The position numbers and the translations under genes are program-made. Of a stretch of DNA of 10,566 nt, positions 1 through 5,836 are shown piece by piece (position 1 is the stretch's first letter; every line of letters starts with the position of its first letter). A model generated the notes under the pieces. It saw only the letters and a program-made list of their open reading frames with translations, did no database searches and was not told the origin of the DNA. The DNA is from an uncultured Eggerthellaceae bacterium (lineage in GTDB: Bacteria; Actinomycetota; Coriobacteriia; Coriobacteriales; Eggerthellaceae). The DNA lies in contig CABVEH010000026.1 in NCBI GenBank assembly GCA_902497215.1, positions 1 through 10,566 of the forward strand, in the 5' to 3' direction.

Positions 1-9
1 GCGGTTCAT
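1..9 (-). CDS. Possible 5' end of a divergent gene running off the left edge
   Basis: On the minus strand an ATG (9 to 7) is followed by AAC and CGC, giving Met-Asn-Arg before the window ends. A good Shine-Dalgarno sequence, GGAGG (complement of 16-20), lies 6 nt upstream of this ATG. The element just upstream (57-111) is homologous to the sequence preceding the right-hand window edge, which also ends in a ribosome-binding-like stretch, so a leader followed by a gene start is consistent on both sides. Only three codons are visible and no product can be named. A 30-codon minus-strand ORF (98 to 6) overlaps the site but has no ribosome-binding site and is less likely. Confidence 0.35.
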
Positions 10-76
10 CTTCGACCTCCAAGCCCTCCTCGCGTACCCAAGTACGCGTCGTCGGACTTTCGCTCGAATCTGAACC
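3..76 (-). promoter_or_regulatory. Imperfect long hairpin in the divergent leader
   Basis: Arms of 35 nt at 3-37 and 42-76 are inverted relative to each other around a 4-nt loop (38-41). The tip is a perfect 7-bp stem (CGCGTAC/GTACGCG, 31-37 with 42-48). The base is GGTTCA pairing with TGAACC (3-8 with 71-76), followed by a two-base mismatch and five more pairs. The middle is poorly paired. Read as minus-strand RNA, the base of the hairpin takes in part of the candidate ATG and the 3' arm contains the GGAGG ribosome-binding site, so folding could mask translation initiation. That role is inferred. Confidence 0.4.
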
Positions 77-111
77 CCTGGATGCGCCGCTCGCTCATTT
101 GCCAATCATGC
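57..111 (-). repeat. Leader element, copy 1 (minus strand)
   Basis: Read on the minus strand from 111, this stretch begins GCAT, then TTGGCAAA (105-98), then GAGCGAGCGGCGC (96-84), then GGTTC..ATTCG..GCGAAAG ending at 57. It aligns with 10503-10559 on the plus strand with 46 of 55 bases identical and one 2-nt gap. Both copies sit at the outer edge of the window pointing outward, each in front of a likely gene start. Promoter, untranslated leader and transposon-derived repeat are all possible. TTGGCA resembles a -35 box, but no -10 at standard spacing is conserved between the copies. Confidence 0.6.
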
Positions 112-152
112 GTTTTCTGATATTGGATTGATTAAGAAGTTAGATAAGAATC

Positions 153-195
153 CAGTTATCGGTTCCAGCGATAGCAATTCATCGGGAATTGCTAT
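153..195 (+). promoter_or_regulatory. Dyad element upstream of metN, with overlapping 10-bp inverted repeat
   Basis: Two overlapping structures are visible. First, GTTATC (155-160) pairs with GATAGC (170-175) across a 9-nt gap, one pair being G-U. This dyad and its surroundings (153-190) match 7264-7301 upstream of the CoA ligase gene at 28 of 38 positions. Second, a perfect 10-bp inverted repeat, ATAGCAATTC (171-180) with GAATTGCTAT (186-195), has a 5-nt loop and is followed by a short T run (195-198). The two share bases 171-175, so as RNA they would be mutually exclusive, as in an attenuator. As DNA they could be operator half-sites. No S-box or other known SAM-riboswitch core was recognised. 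Confidence 0.5.
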
Positions 196-196
196 T

Positions 197-224
197 TTGC
201 ATGCGCGTGTTTCTGTTCTACACT
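197..224 (+). promoter_or_regulatory. Candidate metN promoter (weak match)
   Basis: TTGCAT (197-202) and TACACT (219-224) are separated by 16 bp and match the -35 and -10 consensus at 3 and 4 of 6 positions. If used, transcription would start near 231 and the inverted repeat at 171-195 would lie just upstream of the -35, as an operator. A rival pair is TTGGAT (123-128) with AAGAAT (146-151) at 17-bp spacing, which would instead place the repeats in a long 5' leader. The sequence does not decide between them. Confidence 0.25.
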
Positions 225-260
225 TAGGCGCTGTTATCTCCAAAACAGAACGGAACACGC
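205..260 (+). promoter_or_regulatory. Potential hairpin abutting the metN TTG start
   Basis: GCGTGTT (205-211) can pair with AACACGC (254-260), and TCTGTT (212-217) with AACAGA (244-249), giving 13 bp with a 4-nt bulge (250-253) and a 26-nt loop. The bulge and neighbouring paired bases contain the weak Shine-Dalgarno CGGA, and the stem ends one base before the TTG codon. Such a fold could limit initiation of metN. It requires transcription to start upstream of 205, so it is incompatible with the 197-224 promoter candidate. Confidence 0.3.
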
Positions 261-261
261 T

Positions 262-1407
262 TTGATAGAACTCAGGAACCTGAACAAGACGTTCAAGACC
301 GCGCAAGGCGAGGTCTCGGCCGTGCGCGACGTCAACCTGACTATCGACGACGGCGACGTCTTCGGGATCATAGGCTTCTCCGGCGCCGGAAAGTCCACGC
401 TGGTGAGGTGCATCAACCTGCTGGAACGGCCCACCTCGGGCGAAGTGGTGGTCAACGGCACCGACCTGATGAAGCTGAACCGCAAGCAGCTTCGCGGCGC
501 GCGCAAGAAGATCGGCATGATCTTCCAGCAGTTCAACCTGCTGGCGCAGCGCACGGTGGAGGCCAACGTGCGCTATCCGCTGGACATCGCGGGCGTGAAG
601 AAGGCGCAAGCCGACGAGCGCGTGGCCGAGCTTCTGAAGCTGGTCGACCTCGAGGACAAGGCGAAGTCGTACCCCTCGCAGCTTTCCGGCGGGCAGAAGC
701 AGCGCGTCGCCATAGCCCGCGCCCTGGCTTCCGACCCCGAGATCATCCTGTGCGACGAGGCCACCAGCGCACTCGACCCCATAACCACGCGCTCCATCCT
801 GGCACTTCTGAAGGAGCTGAACGAGCGGCTTGGCGTCACCATAGTGGTCATCACGCACGAGATGCGCGTGGTGGAGCAGATCTGCAACCACGTCGCCGTC
901 ATGAGCGACGGCGAGATCAAGGAGGTCGGCACCGTCCACGACGTGTTCCTCAACCCGCAGTCCGAAACGGCGAAGCGCCTGATCGAGCCGTCGTCCAACG
1001 ACGCGCTCCAGGTCACCGAGAACACGCTGCGGCTCGCCTTCACGGGCGACGAGTCGGGCGCGCCGGTCATTTCCGACATGACCGTGAAATGCAACACCAT
1101 GGTGAACATCCTGTCGGCCAACACCGAGAACATCGGCGGCAAGGCCTTCGGGCAGATGCTGATCGAGCTTCCCGACAGCGCCGACGAGAAGAGGCGCATA
1201 ACCGACTACCTCGACGAGCGCGGCATACATTACGAGGTGGGAGCGCCCGCTTCGAGTGAAGGGGAGTCTGCATCCTATGCTTCCGATGCGTCCGATGGTC
1301 CCAGCGCTAACGAAGGCGCCTCCCGGCGCGCCCCCGAGGTCGCGTCCGGCTTCGACGAGAACCTGATGGACGTCACCGAGGACGTGCGGAAGGGGGATGA
1401 GCTGTAA
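262..1407 (+). CDS. metN: Methionine-type ABC importer, ATP-binding protein MetN
   Basis: This is the cytoplasmic ATPase of a D/L-methionine uptake transporter, pairing with the MetI and MetQ products encoded next. All ABC signatures are visible in the 381-aa product: Walker A GFSGAGKST (38-46), Q-loop near 89-90, signature LSGGQ (141-145), Walker B IILCDE (161-166) and H-loop His199. Residues about 252-327 look like the C-terminal NIL (ACT-like) domain, which in MetN binds methionine and causes trans-inhibition; this supports methionine as substrate. The last ~54 residues are a Ser/Ala/Glu-rich, probably disordered extension that makes the protein longer than the roughly 343-aa E. coli MetN. 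The start is TTG with a weak CGGA site 7 nt upstream; no in-frame ATG or GTG lies between the upstream region and the conserved N-terminus. The stop overlaps the metI start (TAATG). Confidence 0.93.
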   Translation: MIELRNLNKTFKTAQGEVSAVRDVNLTIDDGDVFGIIGFSGAGKSTLVRCINLLERPTSGEVVVNGTDLMKLNRKQLRGARKKIGMIFQQFNLLAQRTVEANVRYPLDIAGVKKAQADERVAELLKLVDLEDKAKSYPSQLSGGQKQRVAIARALASDPEIILCDEATSALDPITTRSILALLKELNERLGVTIVVITHEMRVVEQICNHVAVMSDGEIKEVGTVHDVFLNPQSETAKRLIEPSSNDALQVTENTLRLAFTGDESGAPVISDMTVKCNTMVNILSANTENIGGKAFGQMLIELPDSADEKRRITDYLDERGIHYEVGAPASSEGESASYASDASDGPSANEGASRRAPEVASGFDENLMDVTEDVRKGDEL

Positions 1408-2066
1408 TGTCGCAGCAGATGATCGATCTGATAGTCAGCGGCACCTGGGAGACGCTGTACATGACGCTCGTCTCCACCCTGATTGCCTACGTGCTGGGCG
1501 TGCCGATCGGCATAGTGCTGTACATCACGGGCGAAGGCGGAATACGCCGCAACCGCGCAGTCAACCTGGTGGTGGGCATCGTGGTCAACGTGCTGCGTTC
1601 GGTTCCGTTCCTCATACTGCTGGTGTTCATCCTGCCCTTCACCCGCTTCGTGGTTGGCACCACCATCGGCTCCACCGCCACCATCGTGCCACTGGTGGTC
1701 GCAGCCGCGCCGTACGTGGCGCGCATGGTCGAGTCGTCACTGAAGGAGATCGACCCCGGAGTGGTGGAGGCCTCGCGCGCCATGGGCTCGTCCACCTGGC
1801 AGATCATCACGAAGGTGTTCCTGCCCGAGGCCAAGCCTTCGCTGCTGGTGGGCGCCACCATCTCGCTGGCCACCATCCTGGGCTATTCCGCCATGGCCGG
1901 CTTCGTGGGAGGCGGCGGCCTGGGCGCCATCGCCATCAACTACGGCTACTACCGCTATCAGTCCGACATCATGTTCATCACCGTCATCCTGCTGGTCATC
2001 ATCGTGCAGATCTTCCAGGAGGGCGGGCTGAAGCTGGTCAGCAAGGTGGACAAGCGAATGCGCTAG
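1407..2066 (+). CDS. metI: Methionine-type ABC importer, permease MetI
   Basis: This is the membrane-spanning subunit that forms the translocation pathway as a dimer with MetN. The 219-aa product is close in length to E. coli MetI (217 aa). Five hydrophobic segments are visible at about 16-41, 52-76, 85-108, 145-170 and 189-209. The cytoplasmic EAA loop that docks onto the ATPase is clear: EASRAMGSSTWQ at 121-132, continuing to VFLPEA near 141. Its ATG shares one base with the metN stop codon, so translation is probably coupled. The Shine-Dalgarno sequence (AAGGGGGA, 1390-1397) lies inside the end of metN. The family and context make the assignment firm. Confidence 0.93.
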   Translation: MSQQMIDLIVSGTWETLYMTLVSTLIAYVLGVPIGIVLYITGEGGIRRNRAVNLVVGIVVNVLRSVPFLILLVFILPFTRFVVGTTIGSTATIVPLVVAAAPYVARMVESSLKEIDPGVVEASRAMGSSTWQIITKVFLPEAKPSLLVGATISLATILGYSAMAGFVGGGGLGAIAINYGYYRYQSDIMFITVILLVIIVQIFQEGGLKLVSKVDKRMR

Positions 2067-2117
2067 GCGCCGCCTGACCGCCGCCCGTCGAACGAGCACG
2101 CGGCAGACGTTCCGCGA

Positions 2118-2144
2118 AGGCAGCATTGCCTGCCGGAAACCGGC
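2118..2144 (+). other. Two adjacent small hairpins between metI and metQ
   Basis: Within the 152-bp gap, AGGCA (2118-2122) pairs with TGCCT (2127-2131) over a 4-nt loop, and GCCGG (2132-2136) pairs with CCGGC (2140-2144) over a 3-nt loop. Only a CCCCTCTT tract follows, so a full terminator is unlikely. Such structures can protect the 3' end of upstream mRNA or tune the ratio of binding protein to permease. A further 5-bp dyad (2175-2186) lies downstream. No convincing separate metQ promoter was seen. Confidence 0.3.
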
Positions 2145-2218
2145 GCCCCTCTTAAGCCAATTGCCCAGGTCATAAGCCGAACGGCTCGACATACATGGAA
2201 CGAAAGGAAGAAGGAACC

Positions 2219-3085
2219 ATGAAGAAGAACTTTTGGAAGAAGCTGGTCGCGGTGGCCGCGGCCGGCGCGCTGGCAAGCATAGCCCTCGTCGGATGCGGTG
2301 CGTCCGGCTCGTCAAGCTCGAGCGCCAGCTCTGCCGGCAGCGCTGCAGGCTCTGCCGACACCACCATCAAGGTGGGCGCATCGGTCACTCCTCACGCCGA
2401 GATCCTGAACCAGGTGAAGGACACCCTGGCGCAGGAGGGCTACCAGCTTGAGGTGGTGGAGTACAACGACTACGTGCTTCCCAACACCGCGCTCGAGTCC
2501 GGCGAGCTCGACGCCAACTACTTCCAGCACATCACCTACCTCAATGACTTCAACGAGGAGAACGGCACCCACCTGACCGACGTGGCCAGCATCCACTTCG
2601 AGCCGTTCGGCCTGTATGCCGGCAAGTCGGCCAGCATCGAGGAACTGCCCGACGGAGCCACCATCGCCGTGCCCAACGACACCACCAACGAGGCCCGCGC
2701 GCTGCTGCTGCTCGAACAGGAGGGCCTGATCACGCTGAACCCCGACGCGGGCCTTAGCGCCACCGTGGTCGACATCGTCGACAACCCCAAGAACCTGAAC
2801 ATCCAGGAGGTTGAAGCCGCACAGCTCGCCCGCGTCCTTCCCGACGTCGACCTGGCCGCCATCAACGGCAACTATGCGCTCGAGGCCGGACTCAAGGTAT
2901 CCGACGCAATCGCCACCGAATCGTCCGAGAGCGATGCCGCCAAGGCATACGCCAACGTGCTGGTGGTGAAGGAGGGCACCGAGAACGAGCCCAAGATCCA
3001 GGCGCTTATCGACGCGCTGGAGTCCGACACCGTCAAGGACTTCATCGAGCAGAACTACGACGGGGCCGTGGTCGCCGTCTTCTAG
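2219..3085 (+). CDS. metQ: Methionine-binding lipoprotein MetQ (NlpA family)
   Basis: This is the extracellular substrate-binding protein that delivers methionine to MetNI, anchored to the membrane by a lipid. The chosen ATG at 2219 has a strong purine-rich ribosome-binding site (GGAAGAAGGAA); an in-frame ATG at 2195 would only add eight charged residues before the signal peptide. The 288-aa product starts with a lipoprotein signal: MKKNFWKK, a hydrophobic core, and lipobox LVGC with the lipidated Cys at 26. A Ser/Ala/Gly-rich linker (27-47) follows, then the NlpA domain from about 49 (TIKVGASVTPHAEIL). Typical family stretches include NYFQHITYL (100-108), GLYAGKS (131-137) and NGNYA (216-220). 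It closes the metNIQ operon and is followed by a strong terminator. The exact substrate (L-Met, D-Met or a methionyl peptide) cannot be read from sequence. Confidence 0.92.
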   Translation: MKKNFWKKLVAVAAAGALASIALVGCGASGSSSSSASSAGSAAGSADTTIKVGASVTPHAEILNQVKDTLAQEGYQLEVVEYNDYVLPNTALESGELDANYFQHITYLNDFNEENGTHLTDVASIHFEPFGLYAGKSASIEELPDGATIAVPNDTTNEARALLLLEQEGLITLNPDAGLSATVVDIVDNPKNLNIQEVEAAQLARVLPDVDLAAINGNYALEAGLKVSDAIATESSESDAAKAYANVLVVKEGTENEPKIQALIDALESDTVKDFIEQNYDGAVVAVF

Positions 3086-3111
3086 ACGCCCGCAACCCAT
3101 AGACATCGCGG

Positions 3112-3150
3112 AAGCGCCGCCCGGCTAAGCTGCCGCGCGGCGCTTTTTTT
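3112..3150 (+). terminator. Intrinsic terminator after metQ
   Basis: A perfect 9-bp GC-rich stem, AAGCGCCGC (3112-3120) with GCGGCGCTT (3137-3145), encloses a 16-nt loop that can partly pair within itself. It runs directly into seven consecutive T residues (3144-3150). It lies 26 nt after the metQ stop and is the clearest terminator in the window. Confidence 0.92.
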
Positions 3151-3156
3151 GCGGAT

Positions 3157-3278
3157 GTGACAGTGGTCCGTGACAGTGGTCGGGTCATTTGTCACATTGC
3201 GGAGGAAGCCTCATGCTAGGGCTGCTCAATTCCCGCAATGTGACAAATGACCCGAGCACTGTCACGGACCACCGTCAC
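3157..3278. repeat. 122-bp near-perfect palindrome (REPIN/MITE-like element)
   Basis: Arms of 46 bp at 3157-3202 and 3233-3278 are inverted copies differing at only two positions (3162/3273 and 3179/3256), separated by a 30-nt spacer. Each arm carries a tandem motif: GTGACAGTGGTC occurs twice in the left arm, at 3157-3168 and 3169-3180. The arms end at the spacer in GTCACATTGCGG. As RNA or single-stranded DNA this would form a very stable hairpin on either strand. Short dispersed palindromes of this layout are typical of REPINs mobilised by RAYT (IS200-like tyrosine) transposases, or of MITEs. No transposase is in the window and no target-site duplication was identified. Confidence 0.75.
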
Positions 3279-3280
3279 CC

Positions 3281-3310
3281 TATGTGCCAAAAGTGAACGT
3301 CCCCTGTCAC
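3281..3310 (-). repeat. Diverged half-copy of the palindrome arm
   Basis: Read on the minus strand, this stretch begins GTGACAG, continues GGGACGTTCACTTTTGG and ends CACATA. It parallels the second part of the palindrome arm (GTGACAG, a G-rich core, TCA, TTTG, CACAT) at roughly three quarters of positions with small gaps. It has no inverted partner nearby, so it looks like a single REP-type unit or the remnant of a second element inserted next to the first. Confidence 0.5.
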
Positions 3311-3368
3311 ACCCCGTCCGCTAAACTAGATGACATACTTTATTCGGCGACAAAGGGCGAGCTGGACG

Positions 3369-4418
3369 ATGGCCATCGAGATAAGCAGGGAAGAACTGGA
3401 ACGCGCGGGCGTGGTTGCGGGATGCCCTGCACGCTCCGACGCCGCGCCTGCCGCTGCGTGCCCGTCCAACGCCGCGGCCGCTGCAGAAGGCTCGCACAGG
3501 ATCGAGCGCACCCTGCCCATCGTCGGGATCGTCCCCACCTTCAAGGCGTCCGACTCTTCCCTTGAGCTTCCCGAGCGTTACGTCAAGGCGGTGATAGCCG
3601 CAGGAGGCGCCCCCGTGGTGCTTCCCTTCGCGGCCGACGTCAGCATATACGAGACGCTGCTTCCCAACATCGACGGCTTCCTGCTTTCGGGCGGCCAGGA
3701 CATCGACCCCGTGCGCTACGGCGAGGACATCACTTTCGGAAAGGCGGAAGAGCTTGCCCCCGGCCGCGAGGAGGTCGAGTACCTGATAATAAGCTTCGCC
3801 CGCCAGTATGACGTCCCGGTGCTGGGGATATGCCGAGGCATGCAGATGATCAACGTGGCCTTCGGCGGCAGCCTTTACCAAGACCTTGGCGAGCAGGCGA
3901 AATGCGCCGGGCATTGGCAGACCGAGGACTATTCGAAGCCCACCCACCACGTGCGCATCGAGCAGGGAACGTTGCTGCATCGGGTGCTCGGGATGGACGA
4001 CGTCCACGTGAATTCCATGCATCACCAGGGCATCCGCGACGTCGGAGCCGGACTCGTTGCCTCAGCGTTCGGAGAGGACGGCGTGGTCGAGGCGGTGGAG
4101 GCGCCAGGGCTGTCGTTTCTGGTGGGGGTGCAGTGGCATCCCGAGTTCTTCGCAGGCGAAGGCGGAATCATGGCTCCGCTGCTTTCCCGGTTGGTGTCCG
4201 AGGCTGCCTCGGTCCGCAACCGCAACCAACGGTGCCGTGCGTGCCTAAGCATAATGCGCGAGGAGTGCGGGGGATGCTTCCCCAACATCCGCTTCGCGGG
4301 CGCCACCCATGCAGGCGAGGGCGCACGAGAAGGCGACACCCACGCAACCGAGGCCGCAAGCGAAAACATCGACGAAGGCATGCGCGAAGCCACAGCCGGC
4401 CAGCAGGCAAGGAAGTGA
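3369..4418 (+). CDS. Class I glutamine amidotransferase-like hydrolase (peptidase C26, PuuD-like) with four-Cys tail
   Basis: This probably hydrolyses a gamma-glutamyl amide, as gamma-glutamyl-GABA hydrolases do; the true substrate is unknown. In the 349-aa product from the ATG at 3369 the catalytic domain spans about 49-270: nucleophile Cys155 in GICRGMQ, then His257 and Glu259 in WHPE. GGQDIDP (108-114) and NSMHHQG are typical of the family. An in-frame ATG at 3330 exists, but no ribosome-binding site precedes it. Family members are usually about 240-250 aa. This one has an Ala/Cys-rich N-terminal extension of ~48 residues and a ~75-residue C-terminal tail with CRAC (289-292) and CGGC (300-303), a CX2C-X7-CX2C arrangement suggestive of a metal site, followed by a Glu/Ala/His-rich stretch. 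The stop is one base before the next gene's ATG, so the two are coupled. Confidence 0.82.
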   Translation: MAIEISREELERAGVVAGCPARSDAAPAAACPSNAAAAAEGSHRIERTLPIVGIVPTFKASDSSLELPERYVKAVIAAGGAPVVLPFAADVSIYETLLPNIDGFLLSGGQDIDPVRYGEDITFGKAEELAPGREEVEYLIISFARQYDVPVLGICRGMQMINVAFGGSLYQDLGEQAKCAGHWQTEDYSKPTHHVRIEQGTLLHRVLGMDDVHVNSMHHQGIRDVGAGLVASAFGEDGVVEAVEAPGLSFLVGVQWHPEFFAGEGGIMAPLLSRLVSEAASVRNRNQRCRACLSIMREECGGCFPNIRFAGATHAGEGAREGDTHATEAASENIDEGMREATAGQQARK

Positions 4419-4419
4419 C

Positions 4420-5814
4420 ATGGCAGCTACCCGAGAACAGTTCAAGTCCAGGCTTGGGTTCATCCTGATCAGCGCGGGATGCGCGGTGGGCCTTGGCAAC
4501 GTCTGGCGCTTCCCGTACATAGTGGGGGAGTACGGCGGCGCGGCGTTCGTCGTGCTGTACCTGCTGTTCCTGGCGGTCTTGGGAATACCTATCATGGTGA
4601 TGGAGTTCGCCGTGGGCCGCGCCAGCCAGAAGGGCATCGCCAGGGCGTTCAACGTGCTCGAACCCAAGGGGTCGAAGTGGCACCTGGCGAAGTGGCTCGG
4701 ATTCGTGGGCCTGTACCTGCTCATGATGTTCTACACCACGGTCGCGGGCTGGATGCTTGCCTACATCCCGAAGATGGCCATCACCGACCTGTCGGGAGCC
4801 ACCTCGGATTCGATGGCGGCCGCGTTCGGGAACATGCTTGCCGATCCGGTGGACATGATCGCCTGGATGGTGGTGGCGTGCGTGCTGTCGCTTCTCGTGT
4901 GCTCGCTGGGCCTCCAGAAGGGGGTCGAGCGCATAACGAAGGTGCTCATGGTGGGCCTTTTGGCACTCGTGGTCGTGTTGGCGGTGCGCGCGGTGACGCT
5001 GGAAGGCGCAGGCGAGGGCATCGCCTTCTACCTGATGCCCGACTTCGGGAAGCTGTTCGGCGACCCCGCGCACTTCACCGAGGCGTTGTTCGCCGCGCTG
5101 GGGCAGGCGTTCTTCACGCTGTCCATAGGCATCGGTTCCATGGAGATCTTCGGAAGCTACATAGGCAGGCAGTACTCGCTTATGGGCGAGGCGGTGCGCA
5201 TCGCCGGGCTGGACACGTTCGTGGCGATCGCCACCGGGCTCATCATATTCCCAGCGTGCTTCGCGTTCGGCGTCTCGCCGGATTCGGGCCCGGGGCTGGT
5301 GTTCGTGACGCTTCCGGCGGTGTTCGCCCAGATGCCCTTGGGGTCGTTCTTCGCCACGTTGTTCTTCATCCTTATGGGCTTCGCGGCCATATCCACCGTC
5401 ATCGCCGTGTTCGAGGGAATTCTCAGCTTCTGGATGGACGAATGGGGCATGGACCGCAAGCGCGCCGTGGCCATAAACGTGGTTCTGATCCCGCTGCTGT
5501 CGCTGCCGTGCGCGCTTGGCTTCAACGTGTGGGCCGGGTTCGAGCTTCCTGGAATCGGCAACATACAGGCCATAGAGGACTTCCTGGTGTCGAACAACTT
5601 CCTGATAATCGGGTCGCTCATCTTCGTGGCGTTCTGCACCAGCAAGCGAGGCTGGGGTTGGAAGAACTTCCTGGCCGAGGCGAACGCGGGCCAGGGGATG
5701 CGCTTCCCGAAGTGGCTTTACTGGTGGATGCGCATCGGCGTGCCCGTGCTGATGGTCGCCATCCTGCTTTCCGGGTGGATTCCGCTCGTGCAGAGCTGGA
5801 TGGGATTAGGGTAA
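4420..5814 (+). CDS. Sodium-dependent transporter, SNF/NSS family
   Basis: This is an inner-membrane sodium-coupled symporter for an amino acid or amine, of the LeuT/MhsT/TnaT type. The start at 4420 is preceded by AAGGAAG four bases upstream; longer in-frame starts lie inside the previous gene. The 464-aa product carries the diagnostic TM1 sequence [15 protein letters not shown] (19-33), where the unwound helix binds sodium and substrate, and a matching TM6 region, [20 protein letters not shown] (228-247). About 11 hydrophobic segments are visible, the usual number for bacterial members such as MhsT. The substrate cannot be read; tryptophan, tyrosine or other hydrophobic amino acids are typical. 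Co-transcription with the amidotransferase suggests the substrate, or a conjugate of it, is what that enzyme processes. Confidence 0.9.
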   Translation: MAATREQFKSRLGFILISAGCAVGLGNVWRFPYIVGEYGGAAFVVLYLLFLAVLGIPIMVMEFAVGRASQKGIARAFNVLEPKGSKWHLAKWLGFVGLYLLMMFYTTVAGWMLAYIPKMAITDLSGATSDSMAAAFGNMLADPVDMIAWMVVACVLSLLVCSLGLQKGVERITKVLMVGLLALVVVLAVRAVTLEGAGEGIAFYLMPDFGKLFGDPAHFTEALFAALGQAFFTLSIGIGSMEIFGSYIGRQYSLMGEAVRIAGLDTFVAIATGLIIFPACFAFGVSPDSGPGLVFVTLPAVFAQMPLGSFFATLFFILMGFAAISTVIAVFEGILSFWMDEWGMDRKRAVAINVVLIPLLSLPCALGFNVWAGFELPGIGNIQAIEDFLVSNNFLIIGSLIFVAFCTSKRGWGWKNFLAEANAGQGMRFPKWLYWWMRIGVPVLMVAILLSGWIPLVQSWMGLG

Positions 5815-5836
5815 ACAAGTAGGAAAGGAACTCTTC

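Noticed and set aside
6..98. 30-codon minus-strand ORF inside the left leader element
   Set aside because: There is no ribosome-binding site, and copy 2 of the element has no ATG at the matching position, so coding is not conserved. The downstream ATG at 9 with GGAGG is the better start.
112..261. SAM (S-box) riboswitch upstream of metN
   Set aside because: The conserved S-box core and kink-turn sequences were not seen. Only generic stems are present.
3157..3310. CRISPR array
   Set aside because: The repeats are inverted arms of a single hairpin plus one half unit, not regularly spaced direct repeats with unique spacers.
3330..3368. Upstream ATG at 3330 for the amidotransferase gene
   Set aside because: No Shine-Dalgarno precedes it, and the extra 13 residues do not resemble the family. 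The ATG at 3369 fits better, although its own site is only moderate.
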